NCBI GenBank assembly: GCA_049324695.1 | Contig: JBMOMJ010000016.1 | Span: forward strand, 62,001 to 126,000 | DNA: 64,000 bases | From: PMG-095 sp049324695 | Lineage (GTDB): Bacteria > Myxococcota_A > Polyangia > Polyangiales > Polyangiaceae | Reading direction: 5' to 3' | Shown: piece by piece, positions 9,304-18,713 of the stretch | Layout of the letters: each line of letters starts with the position of its first letter | How positions within the stretch are numbered: the stretch's first letter is position 1 | Position numbers and translations under genes: made by a program | The notes under the pieces: model-generated | Database searches by the model: none | Told to the model about the DNA's origin: nothing | What the model saw: the letters and a program-made list of their open reading frames with translations, nothing else

Positions 9304-10799
9304 ACGGGCGGTGCTTCGGGCGCAGGCTTCGGACGTGGTATGGCGAGCCCGCGCGCAAACGCCTTCGACGCGTGCGGCAACACCAACCCTGGCAAGCCGA
9401 CTTTGGGTGCGAGCTGCCCAACCAAGCCGAACAGCAGCGCCAACGTGCGCTCGACGTAGAAGTAGCCTTCCGGGTACTCCACGCTGCGCATCACCTCGCG
9501 CAGCTTGCCACGAATCTGCTGGTAGCCGCTGAGCTTCTCCACCACGTTGCGGTCGATCTTCGAGAAGTCTTCGATGCGCACACCCGAGAGCACGCGCAAG
9601 TATTCGCGCCCCACACGCGCGAGCAGCTCGCGATCGCCTCCCTCCGCGACGAAGCCCATGCGCTCGAGTCCTTTCAGAATCTGATCGTCGTTGCGCGTGA
9701 TGGCGCCGAGCACCACCATCTTCATGCCTTCACTGAGCGCCGGCGTGACGTCTTCCACGGCACCGAAGTCGAGCACCACGATCGCGGGACCCTTGCGTAC
9801 CAAGAAGTTCCCGGGATGCGGATCGGCATGAAACACGCCGTGATCGAAGAGCATCACGAAGTAAGCTTCGACCAAGAGTCGCGCTACTGCTTCGGGATCA
9901 ATGCCGTGTTGGCGCTGCGAATCGAGGTCGGTCACCTTGATGCCCTCCTCGAAGCTCATGCTGAGCACGCCGCCGCGCGTGAGCTCGTCGATCACCTCCG
10001 GAATGATGATGTCCGAGCGCGTCTTGAAGATTTCGCGCATGCGCGCCAAGTTGCTGCGCTCGTGCGAGTAGTCCGTCTCACGCGCCAACATCGCTTCGAG
10101 TTGGTCGAGGTTGCGCTCCACGTGTGAAATCGGAAACAAGCGGCGCACGACTGGCAACAGGGAGCGCAGCACGGCCAGGTCGCGTTGAATCAGCCGCTCG
10201 ACGCCCGGATACAAAACTTTCACGGCGACTTGGCGGCCATCGCGCGCCGTCGCGCGGTGCACTTGTGCGAGTGATGCGGCTGCGATCGGCTGCTCGTCGA
10301 ATTCGGCAAAGTGCGACAGCGCATCGGCCCCGAAGGCTTCGAGCAAGCGCCCCTCGATCTCGGAAAACGGACGCGGCGGGACGCGATCCTGAAGTTGCTC
10401 GAGCTCCTCGCCGTAGGCGGCTGGCAAAAATGTCCCCATCACGCTGAGCACTTGGCCCATCTTGATGAACACGCCGCGAAGCTCCGTGAAGCCGCGTGCG
10501 AGCCGGCGAGCATTTCGGCGATGTGCGCGCTCGAGGCGTGCTTGCAGAATCCGCTGCGGCAACACGTAGGCGAGCGCCCACTCGAGTCCATACGACGCGA
10601 ATACCGTCCAGAACAGAATCAGCGCACGCAGTGAGCGCAGCACGGGGGGGAGCGTACCCCAACCGCGAGCCTCAGGCCGAAGCGCTGAAATGCCGCGAAA
10701 GATACCTGTACGCCCGGCCAAGCGGCTGACGGTTTTAGCTAGTAAGTCCGCAGCCTGCCTGCGAAATATCATGCGTTCGCGGGCGGCGGAGTGCGGCAT
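9300..10799 (-). CDS. ABC1/UbiB (AarF) family atypical kinase
   Basis: The 499-residue protein carries all hallmark motifs of the ABC1 family: KMGQ in the N-terminal extension, AAASLAQVH replacing the glycine-rich loop, VAVKVLYPG with the catalytic Lys, ETDY, HADPHPGNF and VLDFG. Members such as UbiB bind ADP/ATP and support isoprenoid-quinone biosynthesis or distribution; direct substrates are uncertain. The C-terminal 50 residues are hydrophobic and could insert in the membrane. It is the first gene of a two-gene unit with the lipoprotein metallopeptidase and is divergent from the diguanylate cyclase. Confidence 0.92.
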   Translation of the reverse strand: MPHSAARERMIFRRQAADLLAKTVSRLAGRTGIFRGISALRPEARGWGTLPPVLRSLRALILFWTVFASYGLEWALAYVLPQRILQARLERAHRRNARRLARGFTELRGVFIKMGQVLSVMGTFLPAAYGEELEQLQDRVPPRPFSEIEGRLLEAFGADALSHFAEFDEQPIAAASLAQVHRATARDGRQVAVKVLYPGVERLIQRDLAVLRSLLPVVRRLFPISHVERNLDQLEAMLARETDYSHERSNLARMREIFKTRSDIIIPEVIDELTRGGVLSMSFEEGIKVTDLDSQRQHGIDPEAVARLLVEAYFVMLFDHGVFHADPHPGNFLVRKGPAIVVLDFGAVEDVTPALSEGMKMVVLGAITRNDDQILKGLERMGFVAEGGDRELLARVGREYLRVLSGVRIEDFSKIDRNVVEKLSGYQQIRGKLREVMRSVEYPEGYFYVERTLALLFGLVGQLAPKVGLPGLVLPHASKAFARGLAIPRPKPAPEAPPV

Positions 10800-10884
10800 T
10801 CCGGCTTAACTCGCTGCCGATAGAACCGTTGGATCGCGACGAGGAGCCTCCACCCGGTCGCATGCTGACGGGCGTGAGTCGCCG

Positions 10885-11883
10885 ATGAAGATCCTTCTTG
10901 CCGACGACGAACCCATCGCCCGCACCATGCTCGAGCATTGGCTTTCGGGCTGGGGTTACACCGTTGTTCCGGTGAAGGACGGCGAAGCGGCGCTCGAAGC
11001 CCTGAAGAGCGACCCCGAGATCCGACTCGCCGTAGTCGATTGGGTGATGCCGAAGGTGGATGGGCTCGGTGTGTGCCGCGCGATCCGGAACGGTCCGAAC
11101 GAGCCCTACATCTACGTGCTTCTGCTCACCGCGCGCGACAACAAGTCAGACATCGTCGAGGGCCTCGATGCAGGCGCCGATGATTATTTGGTGAAGCCTT
11201 GCAATCCGCTCGAGCTGCGTGTGCGCCTGCGCGCCGGCCGCCGGGTGGTGGAGTTGCAAGAGCAACTCGTCAGCGCGCGCGAATCCTTGCGCTACGAGGC
11301 CATGCACGACGCGCTGACGACGCTTCTGAACCGGCGCGCAGTGCTCGAGCAACTGGACAAGGAGCTGTTGCGCTCTGCGCGCCGCGGTGCGCCCGTCGCC
11401 GTGTTGATGGGCGACCTCGATCATTTCAAGCAGGTTAACGACACCTACGGGCACGCTGCGGGCGACGCCGTGCTGCGCGAAGCTGCGCGCCGCATGAAAG
11501 CGTGTGTGCGCGCCTACGATTCCATCGGACGCCTCGGTGGCGAAGAGTTCCTCACCGTGTTGCCCGAGTGCAGCGCTGCCGTCGCGTACACCGTCGCGGA
11601 GCGCATTGGCAACGTGTTGGCTCAAACCCCCATCATCACGCCTGCTGGTCACGTTCCCGTTACGACGAGCCTCGGCGTAGCTTCCACCGATCAGCATGTC
11701 GGTGCGACCGCCGAGCAACTGGTGCGCGCTGCCGACGTTGCGCTTTACCGCGCCAAGCACCTCGGTCGAGCGCGGGCCTGCCTCGCCGCGGCCCAAGACT
11801 TCACCTTGCGTCGCAGCGGTGAACACGGCGCGGTGTCCACTCTCGCTCCCCCTCCGCAGCCGAGCAGCGCCAGCTCCACATAG
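10885..11883 (+). CDS. Response regulator diguanylate cyclase (REC-GGDEF)
   Basis: The 332-residue cytoplasmic protein has an N-terminal receiver domain (residues about 1-118; acidic pair D7/D8, phosphoacceptor D52, Lys in DDYLVKP) and a GGDEF domain (about 155-310). The active loop is GGEEF at about residue 218, so it should make cyclic di-GMP, and RAYD five residues before it is an intact inhibitory I-site for product feedback. The layout is PleD-like with one receiver. No histidine kinase is adjacent, so the input partner is elsewhere. The C-terminal 25 residues are a disordered Pro/Ser tail. Confidence 0.95.
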   Translation: MKILLADDEPIARTMLEHWLSGWGYTVVPVKDGEAALEALKSDPEIRLAVVDWVMPKVDGLGVCRAIRNGPNEPYIYVLLLTARDNKSDIVEGLDAGADDYLVKPCNPLELRVRLRAGRRVVELQEQLVSARESLRYEAMHDALTTLLNRRAVLEQLDKELLRSARRGAPVAVLMGDLDHFKQVNDTYGHAAGDAVLREAARRMKACVRAYDSIGRLGGEEFLTVLPECSAAVAYTVAERIGNVLAQTPIITPAGHVPVTTSLGVASTDQHVGATAEQLVRAADVALYRAKHLGRARACLAAAQDFTLRRSGEHGAVSTLAPPPQPSSASST

Positions 11884-11987
11884 CGAAAGCAGCGGGTGAA
11901 CGTGCTCCGCGGCGGCCAACGCGCCCCTGCCGCGCGTCATAAAACCAACGTAGCCGCGCGGCCCGGACTCTGTTAAGCGGACTGGCC

Positions 11988-13193
11988 GTGAGCACCCAAC
12001 AAAAGCTTTTCATCGAAGACATCGATCCCTCCAACAAGCGCGTGATCGTGCGCGTCGATTTCAACGTGCCGTTGAAGGACGGCGTCGTGGAGAGCGACAA
12101 GCGCCTCAAGGAGTCGCTGCCCACCATCAAGTACCTGCGCGAAAAAGGCGCGAAGGTCATTTTGATGTCGCACCTGGGTCGTCCCGACGGCAAGCGCGTG
12201 CCGGAGATGAGCCTCGAGCCAGTGGCGAAGGCTCTCAGCGGCTTGCTCGGCGCGCCCGTGAAGTTTGCGAGCGACTGCGTTGGCGAACCCGCCAAGGGCG
12301 CGGTGGCTGGCCTCGCTGCCGGCGACGTGCTCTTGCTCGAGAACCTGCGCTTCCACCCCGAAGAGGAAGAGAACAAGCCCGAGTTCGCCAAGCAGCTCGC
12401 TGAGCTCGCTGATGTCTATGTCAACGACGCGTTCGGCAGTGCGCACCGCGCTCACGCGTCGACCGAAGGCATCACCAAGTTCACGTCCAAGGCGGTCGCT
12501 GGCTACCTCATGAAGAAGGAGCTCGACTACCTGGGTCAGGCCTTCGGCAATCCGCAGAAGCCGTTCGTCGCCGTCGTCGGTGGCTCCAAGATTTCGAGTA
12601 AGATCGACGTCATCAAGGTGCTCTTGCCGCGCGTCGACAAGCTGATTTTGGGCGGCGGCATGACCTTCACCTTCATGAAGGCGCAGGGCCTCGAGATCGG
12701 CAAATCGATCTTCGAGAACGACAAGGTCGAGTTCGCCAAGAGCCTGCTCGCCGAGGCCGGTGACAAGCTCGTGCTGCCGGAAGACTTCACCGTCACCGAC
12801 AAGCTCGACTTCAAGGGCCGCAGCGTCGGTCAAACCAAGACCGTGTCGAAGAACGAAATCCCGGCCGACTGGGAGGCGTGCGACATCGGTCCGCAGTCGA
12901 TCCAGAAGTTCGAGAAAATTCTGGTCGGCGCCAAGACAGTGTTGTGGAACGGCCCCGTGGGCGTGTTCGAAATCGACGCCACGGCCAAGGGCACGATTGC
13001 GATCGCCGAGGCGCTGGCCAAAGCGACCGCGGCGGGTGCCACCACGATCATCGGCGGTGGTGACTCGGCTTCCGCCGTGAAGAAGGCGGGCGTTGCCAGC
13101 AAGGTGTCGCACGTTTCGACCGGCGGTGGTGCATCACTCGAGTACCTCGAAGGCAAGGTGCTGCCCGGTGTGGCGGCGCTGAACGACAAGTAA
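11988..13193 (+). CDS. pgk: Phosphoglycerate kinase
   Basis: The 401-residue protein matches the usual length of bacterial PGK. It has VIVRVDFNVPL, SHLGRP, LLLENLRFHPEEE, VNDAFGSAHRAHAS and the C-terminal GGGDSASAV nucleotide-loop region. It transfers the acyl phosphate of 1,3-bisphosphoglycerate to ADP in glycolysis and runs in reverse in gluconeogenesis. The start is a GTG at 11988. It stands alone and ends in a strong intrinsic terminator; gap is not adjacent. Confidence 0.98.
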   Translation: MSTQQKLFIEDIDPSNKRVIVRVDFNVPLKDGVVESDKRLKESLPTIKYLREKGAKVILMSHLGRPDGKRVPEMSLEPVAKALSGLLGAPVKFASDCVGEPAKGAVAGLAAGDVLLLENLRFHPEEEENKPEFAKQLAELADVYVNDAFGSAHRAHASTEGITKFTSKAVAGYLMKKELDYLGQAFGNPQKPFVAVVGGSKISSKIDVIKVLLPRVDKLILGGGMTFTFMKAQGLEIGKSIFENDKVEFAKSLLAEAGDKLVLPEDFTVTDKLDFKGRSVGQTKTVSKNEIPADWEACDIGPQSIQKFEKILVGAKTVLWNGPVGVFEIDATAKGTIAIAEALAKATAAGATTIIGGGDSASAVKKAGVASKVSHVSTGGGASLEYLEGKVLPGVAALNDK

Positions 13194-13214
13194 GTCGCTT
13201 TTCACGCGGCTCGA

Positions 13215-13254
13215 ACTGCCCTCCCGCGTAACGTTGGAGGGCAGTCGCTTTTTT
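13215..13254 (+). terminator. Intrinsic terminator of pgk
   Basis: A perfect 10-bp stem (ACTGCCCTCC at 13215-13224 with GGAGGGCAGT at 13236-13245) encloses an 11-nt loop and is followed within 3 nt by a run of six T. It lies about 20 bases after the pgk stop. Confidence 0.92.
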
Positions 13255-13345
13255 GTAGTTCGGAGCAGCGAATTCGCCTCGGCGAGAGGAGCGATGCGCT
13301 TCCCAGGGCAGAGGTGTAGAGTGCGGCCCCACTGCGAATCGCACC

Positions 13346-14905
13346 ATGAGAGTTGGCATTCCCCGTGAGATTCGGCCTGGCGAGCGTCGCGTCGCCGCCA
13401 CGCCAGACACCGTTGGTCGTTTGCGTAAACTCGGCTTCGAAGTGAGCGTCGAAGCCGGCGCTGGCGCAGGCGCATCCTTCAACGACGCGGCTTACGTCAC
13501 AGCGGGCGCGCAGATCGAGCCCGACGCACAAGCATTGTGGTCGGTGAGCGACCTGGTCCTCAAAGTGCAACCGCCGGAGGCTCGCCCCGACGGTAGTCAC
13601 GAAGCCGATCTGCTGCGACCCGGTGGCTCGCTGGTGAGCTTCGTCTGGCCAGCCAAGAATCAGGAGCTGTTGCAGCGCCTAGCGGCGCGCAAGGCCACCG
13701 TGCTCGCCATGGATCAGGTGCCGCGTATCACGCGCGCACAAAAGATCGACGCGCTGAGCTCGATGGCGAACATCGCGGGCTATCGCGCCGTGATCGAGGC
13801 GGCCAGCTTCTACGGTCGCTTCTTCACCGGGCAGATGACCGCTGCGGGCAAGGTGCCGCCCGCCAAGGTGCTCGTAATCGGCGCTGGCGTTGCCGGGCTG
13901 GCAGCGATCGGCGCTGCACGCGGGCTCGGCGCCATCGTGCGCGCCTTCGATACGCGCGCCGAGGTGCGCGAGCAGGTGCAGAGCATGGGCGCCGAGTTCC
14001 TCACCGTTCAGATGGAGGAGGAAGGCAGCGGCGGCGGTGGCTACGCCAAGCAGATGAGCCCGGAGTTCATCGCGGCGGAGATGGCGCTCTTCCTCGAGCA
14101 AGCCAAAGAAGTCGACATCATCATCACGACGGCGCTCATTCCCGGAAAGCCTGCGCCGCAGCTCATCACGGAGGAGCACGTGGCAGCCATGAAGAGTGGC
14201 TCCGTGGTAGTCGATCTCGCGGCGGAGAGCGGCGGTAACTGCGCGCTCACGCGCCCGGGTGAAGTCGTGAAGCACAACGGCGTTACCATCATCGGTTACG
14301 TCGACCTGCCGAGCCGCTTGGCACCACTCTCGAGCCAGCTCTATGGGTCGAACCTGGCGCACCTACTGAGCGACATGGGCGGCGCCGAAAAGTGGCGCGT
14401 CGATCTCGAAGATCAGGTGGTGCGCGGCGCGCTGGTGCTGAAAGACGGCGAGCTGATGTGGCCACCGCCGCGCGTCGAGCCGCCGCCTGCACCCGCGAAG
14501 AAAGCTGTGCAAGCGCCGCCGCCCGCGGCAAAAGCGGGTGGGCACGGCGCAGCCAAAACCGACGAGCCGGGCAGCCCCTGGCCGCTGATCGTGCTTGGCG
14601 TGCTGGTTGCGTTGCTCGGCGCCGTTGCACCACGCGAGTTCCTTTCGCACTTCACGGTGTTCGTGCTGGCCTGCTTCGTGGGCTGGCAAGTCATTTGGAA
14701 CGTCACGCCCGCGCTGCACACGCCATTGATGAGCGTCACCAATGCCATCAGCGGCATCATCGTCGTGGGTGGCATGCTGCAGCTCACCACGCAACCACGA
14801 CCGGAAGTGAACTGGATTGGCGGTGCTGCGGTGTTGCTCGCGTGCATCAACATCGCCGGCGGGTTCTTGGTCACTCAACGCATGCTGCGCATGTTCCGTC
14901 GCTGA
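13346..14905 (+). CDS. pntA: Proton-translocating NAD(P) transhydrogenase, alpha subunit
   Basis: The 519-residue protein is a full-length single-chain PntA. The N-terminal NAD(H)-binding domain I begins MRVGIPREIRPGERRVA and contains the dinucleotide fold GAGVAGLAAIGAARGLGA. A Pro/Ala linker (about residues 373-405) follows, then about four transmembrane helices. It transfers hydride between NADH and NADP+ at the inner membrane, coupled to proton import, supplying NADPH. It lies 9 bases upstream of pntB in one operon. The size and layout match the two-subunit E. coli type rather than the three-subunit type. Confidence 0.97.
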   Translation: MRVGIPREIRPGERRVAATPDTVGRLRKLGFEVSVEAGAGAGASFNDAAYVTAGAQIEPDAQALWSVSDLVLKVQPPEARPDGSHEADLLRPGGSLVSFVWPAKNQELLQRLAARKATVLAMDQVPRITRAQKIDALSSMANIAGYRAVIEAASFYGRFFTGQMTAAGKVPPAKVLVIGAGVAGLAAIGAARGLGAIVRAFDTRAEVREQVQSMGAEFLTVQMEEEGSGGGGYAKQMSPEFIAAEMALFLEQAKEVDIIITTALIPGKPAPQLITEEHVAAMKSGSVVVDLAAESGGNCALTRPGEVVKHNGVTIIGYVDLPSRLAPLSSQLYGSNLAHLLSDMGGAEKWRVDLEDQVVRGALVLKDGELMWPPPRVEPPPAPAKKAVQAPPPAAKAGGHGAAKTDEPGSPWPLIVLGVLVALLGAVAPREFLSHFTVFVLACFVGWQVIWNVTPALHTPLMSVTNAISGIIVVGGMLQLTTQPRPEVNWIGGAAVLLACINIAGGFLVTQRMLRMFRR

Positions 14906-14914
14906 GGAGTTCCG

Positions 14915-16342
14915 ATGACCGAGAGCCTTACAACCGTTGCTTACCTCATCGCCGGTGTGCTGTTCATCTTGAGCCTCTCCGGGCTCAGCACGCAGCAAAC
15001 AGCGCGGCGCGGAAACATCTACGGCATGGTCGGCATGTTGGCGGCGCTGCTCGTCACAGCGGCCAGCAACGCGCACAGCATGAACTACGGCTTGCTCGCC
15101 GCTGCTGTCGGCGTGGGCGGCCTGATCGGCGCCGTTCTGGCGTTGCGCGTCGAAATGACGGCAATGCCCGAGCTCGTCGCGATCTTGCACAGCTTCGTGG
15201 GTCTCGCCGCTGTGCTGGTCGGCTTCGGCACCTATTTGATGCCGGGTCCTACTCACGGCGCCGAGCGCGTCATCCACGAGCTGGAGGTGTTCATCGGCGT
15301 TTTCGTCGGCGCGCTCACCTTCACGGGGTCGGTCATCGCGTTCGGCAAGCTACGCGGCACCTTCCGCAGCAAGCCTTTACTCATTCCAGGGCGCCACGCG
15401 TTGAACGCGATGATGGTGCTGGCCTGCGTTGGGCTCGGCGCGCGCTTCGTTGGCAGCGATACCGACGCTGGGCTCCCCGCGCTGGCGGCGATGACTGCCA
15501 TCTCGGGTGTGATCGGCATTCACTTGGTGATGGCGATCGGCGGAGCCGACATGCCCGTGGTCGTGTCGATGCTCAACAGCTATTCGGGTTGGGCGGCGGC
15601 TGCTGCTGGTTTCATGCTGTCGAACGACCTGTTGATCATCACCGGTGCGCTGGTGGGCTCGAGCGGCGCAATCCTCAGCTACATCATGTGTCGCGCCATG
15701 AATCGCTCGTTCGTCAGCGTGATTTTCGGCGGTTTTGGCGCTGATGAGGGAGCCGCTCCCGCACGCGGCGACGCTGCCGCTCCGCAAGGTGAGGTCACGC
15801 CGATTCAGGCTGGCGAAACCGCGGATCTCTTGCGCGAGGCGAAGAGCATCGTGGTGGTGCCCGGCTACGGCATGGCCGTGGCGCAAGCGCAGTACCCATT
15901 GTACGAAATTGCGGAGTGGCTGCGCAAACGCGGCAAGCTGGTTCGCTTTGCGATTCATCCCGTCGCCGGGCGCTTGCCGGGGCACATGAACGTGCTGCTC
16001 GCAGAAGCCAAGGTTCCCTATGACATCGTTCTCGAGATGGAAGAGATCAACGACGACTTCCCCGAGACAGACGTCGTGCTGGTGATCGGCGCAAATGACA
16101 TCGTGAACCCGAGCGCGCTCGACGACACTTCGAGTCCCATTTACGGCATGCCCGTGCTCGAAGTGTGGAAGTCCAAAGTTACGATCGTCATGAAGCGCAG
16201 CATGGCGAGCGGCTATGCCGGCGTCGAAAACCCACTCTTCTTCCTCGAGAACACGCGCATGTTGTTCGGTGATGCCAAGAAGAACGTCGACGCGATCCTC
16301 ACGAGTTTGCGGAGTGAGCGCGGAGCCGAAGCGGCGGAGTAG
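14915..16342 (+). CDS. pntB: Proton-translocating NAD(P) transhydrogenase, beta subunit
   Basis: The 475-residue protein has about nine N-terminal membrane helices (domain II) and the C-terminal NADP(H)-binding domain III with VVPGYGMAVAQAQ, the HPVAGRLPGHMNVLLAEA segment and GANDIVNP. It forms the proton channel and NADP site of the PntAB complex. The ribosome site GAGGAG lies 5 bases before the ATG. No clear terminator follows; a weak GC hairpin at 16342-16362 precedes a short T run. Confidence 0.97.
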   Translation: MTESLTTVAYLIAGVLFILSLSGLSTQQTARRGNIYGMVGMLAALLVTAASNAHSMNYGLLAAAVGVGGLIGAVLALRVEMTAMPELVAILHSFVGLAAVLVGFGTYLMPGPTHGAERVIHELEVFIGVFVGALTFTGSVIAFGKLRGTFRSKPLLIPGRHALNAMMVLACVGLGARFVGSDTDAGLPALAAMTAISGVIGIHLVMAIGGADMPVVVSMLNSYSGWAAAAAGFMLSNDLLIITGALVGSSGAILSYIMCRAMNRSFVSVIFGGFGADEGAAPARGDAAAPQGEVTPIQAGETADLLREAKSIVVVPGYGMAVAQAQYPLYEIAEWLRKRGKLVRFAIHPVAGRLPGHMNVLLAEAKVPYDIVLEMEEINDDFPETDVVLVIGANDIVNPSALDDTSSPIYGMPVLEVWKSKVTIVMKRSMASGYAGVENPLFFLENTRMLFGDAKKNVDAILTSLRSERGAEAAE

Positions 16343-16679
16343 GCGCGGCTCCGAGCGGCGCCGAGCGTGTTTTGGCGGCGCGAGCCCTGTAAAAGATCAC
16401 AACCCGGGTGGGCTGCCCGGCTGGGGTCCCCTGCCTCGACCCGTCACACCAGACTCCTAGTCCCGAATGAGGTCCACCGCTTAGCGGCCTGCTAGAGGCT
16501 CGGAACTGCCACAGACTCATACACCCCGCAGAGTACGGCTAGAGGCCATCTGGCCGGCCTGCAATTCGGTTGCGTGGCCCCCTTGCTGAGATATCTTGAG
16601 GCCTGGCCGTAGAGGTCGTTCAATCGACCCCCTCGGTCGGGCTTCAAGCGTCAGCTTAGGAGCACGTCTCGCGGACTCA
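16343..16679. other. Intergenic region between pntB and the protein kinase gene
   Basis: These 337 bases hold no convincing gene. A weak GC-rich hairpin follows the pntB stop, and a short dyad (GGCC-4 nt-GGCC around 16544-16555) lies farther down. An upstream in-frame ATG-less extension of the kinase frame from 16596 exists but is not favoured. The kinase promoter is presumably here but I could not identify it. Confidence 0.5.
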
Positions 16680-18503
16680 ATGGATTCGAGCAAGCCCGAT
16701 ACCCACCTCCTCGACGAGCTGCTCGGAATCGATCCTCGCGCGTTCGACGACGATGAGCGCACTCTGGTGCTGCCGCGTTCGGACCCACCGCCCGCCGATC
16801 CAGCTACTGCGCGGCTCCCTCCTGTGCAACCAGCGCAGCTCAGTGTGCCGGCCGTTTCATCTTCACTGAATTCGGACGAAGAAGGAGATCTGTCTCCAAC
16901 GGCCGCGTTGCCACGTTTTGCAAGCAGTTCTGACCCCGTGGCCAGTTCACTTGCGAATGCAACTACGCAGGCTGCTGCGTCTCCTAGCGCACAGGTTGCT
17001 GCTCACGAGCTCTCCTCAGTGCCATCCATCCCTGCAGCCGCGCCCTTGTCTTCCCCTGCATTGATTCCAGGCGGCGCGGACGATCCGTTCATCGGCGAGC
17101 TCGTCGATGGGCGTTATCGAGTGCTGCGGCTGCTCGGAGTCGGCGGGATCGGGCTGGTTTATTTGTGCCGTCACGAAGCGCTCGAGAAGCCGGTAGCCCT
17201 GAAAATGCTGCGGCCCGAGTACGTGCTGCACGAAGATCTCAACGCTCGCTTCTTGAACGAGGCGCGCGCGGCTTCGGCCATCAAGAGCCCGCGCATCGTG
17301 GATACACTCGACGTTGGTACGCTGCCCAGTGGCGCGCCGTACTTCGTCATGGAGTACGTCGAGGGTGAGACACTCGCTGCGTTGTTGGATCGCGACGGTC
17401 GCGTCGATTTGCAGACGGCGCTCGACATTGCGCGGCAGCTCGCTGAAGGGCTCGATGCGGCACACGCAGCCGGCGTCGTGCATCGCGATCTCAAGCCCGA
17501 GAACGTCTTCCTGGCGCGCACCGCCGAGGGCCTGTTCGCGAAGATTTTCGATTTCGGCATCGCCAAAGTAGCGCGCGCCCGCAAGCGCCTCACCTACGCT
17601 GGCGCCGTATTCGGGACGCCGCACTACATGTCCCCGGAGCAAGCGCGCGGTGAAGAAGTCGATGCGCGCTCGGACTTGTACGCGCTCGGTGTGATGTTGT
17701 TCGAAATGGTGACCGGGCGAGTGCCGTTCGACGGTGAGGATCCGTTGGCCGTCATGTCGCAACACGTCGACCGGGTGCCACCGTTGATGTCGAGCATCAC
17801 CGCGACGGCTTTGCCTGCGGATCTCGAAGCCATCGTGGCTCGTTGTCTCGCCAAGGACCCGCGCGATCGTTACGCCAGCGGGGCAGAATTGCTGCGCGAT
17901 CTGGAGAGCCTGCCGCCGATGCAAGCCGATCCGGCGCCGGTGGCGAGCAGCGTCGAAGCGCCGTTGCCCTCGGCGCCCACGCGCCTACCCAGCTTGCAGA
18001 GCCGCCCCGAGACGCTTCACGCGCACGTCGTGCCCGCGGCTCCGAAGTCGCGTGGTCGCAGTCGTTGGTTCGTCGCCGGTGGCGTGCTGCTCGCTGCTGC
18101 GGCGGGGCTCGCCTTCTTCGTGCGTCATTCGGCGTCGGAGCAATCCGCCTCGGAGAAAGCCGCGGCGCAGCTGGCGGCGAACGCGGCCACTGGTGCGAAG
18201 CCGACGGAAGCCAAAGCGGATCGCGTTGGGGTTGCTGCGCGGCCGTCGCGCGAAGTGCACTTCGTCCTGTCGCCGATCGACTCACACGTGTTTCGCGGCG
18301 ACGAGGATCTGGGTCCAATGCCCGTCTCGATTCAAGTGGAGGAGGGCAGCCCCGTCACGCTCACGGTGCGTCGCAAGGGATACACGACGCGCAAGCTCGT
18401 GGTGGACGGCTCGGAGACACGCGTCGTCGTCGGATTGGTGCGCGCGGAACAGCCTCAGAGCAACCTGAGTAAGGCGCCCGCCGTAATCCGCCGCAAGTTC
18501 TGA
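16680..18503 (+). CDS. Membrane Ser/Thr protein kinase with PEGA domain
   Basis: The 607-residue protein has a disordered Ser/Pro/Ala N-terminus (1-135), a kinase domain (about 143-405), a transmembrane helix (about 462-482) and a C-terminal extracytoplasmic PEGA-like domain (about 525-590). Catalytic elements are intact: a Gly loop LGVGGIGLVYL, VALK, HRDLKPEN, DFGIAK and GTPHYMSPEQARG. Myxobacterial PknB-type kinases of this build relay envelope signals; targets are unknown. The ATG at 16680 begins MDSSKPDT. A (CGCT)8 repeat follows the stop. Confidence 0.93.
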   Translation: MDSSKPDTHLLDELLGIDPRAFDDDERTLVLPRSDPPPADPATARLPPVQPAQLSVPAVSSSLNSDEEGDLSPTAALPRFASSSDPVASSLANATTQAAASPSAQVAAHELSSVPSIPAAAPLSSPALIPGGADDPFIGELVDGRYRVLRLLGVGGIGLVYLCRHEALEKPVALKMLRPEYVLHEDLNARFLNEARAASAIKSPRIVDTLDVGTLPSGAPYFVMEYVEGETLAALLDRDGRVDLQTALDIARQLAEGLDAAHAAGVVHRDLKPENVFLARTAEGLFAKIFDFGIAKVARARKRLTYAGAVFGTPHYMSPEQARGEEVDARSDLYALGVMLFEMVTGRVPFDGEDPLAVMSQHVDRVPPLMSSITATALPADLEAIVARCLAKDPRDRYASGAELLRDLESLPPMQADPAPVASSVEAPLPSAPTRLPSLQSRPETLHAHVVPAAPKSRGRSRWFVAGGVLLAAAAGLAFFVRHSASEQSASEKAAAQLAANAATGAKPTEAKADRVGVAARPSREVHFVLSPIDSHVFRGDEDLGPMPVSIQVEEGSPVTLTVRRKGYTTRKLVVDGSETRVVVGLVRAEQPQSNLSKAPAVIRRKF

Positions 18504-18512
18504 AGCGCGTTT

Positions 18513-18544
18513 CGCTCGCTCGCTCGCTCGCTCGCTCGCTCGCT
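18513..18544. repeat. (CGCT)8 tetranucleotide microsatellite
   Basis: Eight perfect copies of CGCT lie between the kinase stop (18501-18503) and the stop of the converging small gene (18543-18545). The last copy touches that stop codon. It sits in the 3' regions of both genes. Confidence 0.95.
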
Positions 18545-18713
18545 ACTGCGCGAGCAAGTTCACGAGCAGCATCATTCCGAGCCCTAAGGCGATCCCGATG
18601 CCGAGTGCGCGCAGCACTGGGCCCAAATCGCCGAGCAGGCTGCGTTGACCGATCACGAGAACCTGGACCCCCTGGCCCGGTTCCTGTTCAACCCTGGTTT
18701 GCGCCGCATCCAT
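18543..18713 (-). CDS. Small tail-anchored membrane protein, hypothetical
   Basis: The 56-residue frame starts at the ATG at 18713 and ends with a single hydrophobic helix (ALGIGIALGLGMMLLVNLL) and a two-residue tail, a tail-anchored layout. The first half is Gln/Glu-rich and soluble. Third codon positions are mostly G or C as in neighbouring genes, which supports coding. A longer frame to 18839 exists but its N-terminus looks non-coding. No family is recognised. Confidence 0.5.
   Translation of the reverse strand: MDAAQTRVEQEPGQGVQVLVIGQRSLLGDLGPVLRALGIGIALGLGMMLLVNLLAQ

Noticed and set aside
14392..15744. 450-codon plus-strand frame overlapping pntA and pntB
   Set aside because: It lies in another frame of two firmly identified genes and is Arg/His-rich.
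16342..16362. Hairpin after pntB as a terminator
   Set aside because: Short GC stem with a weak, delayed T run; not convincing enough to list.
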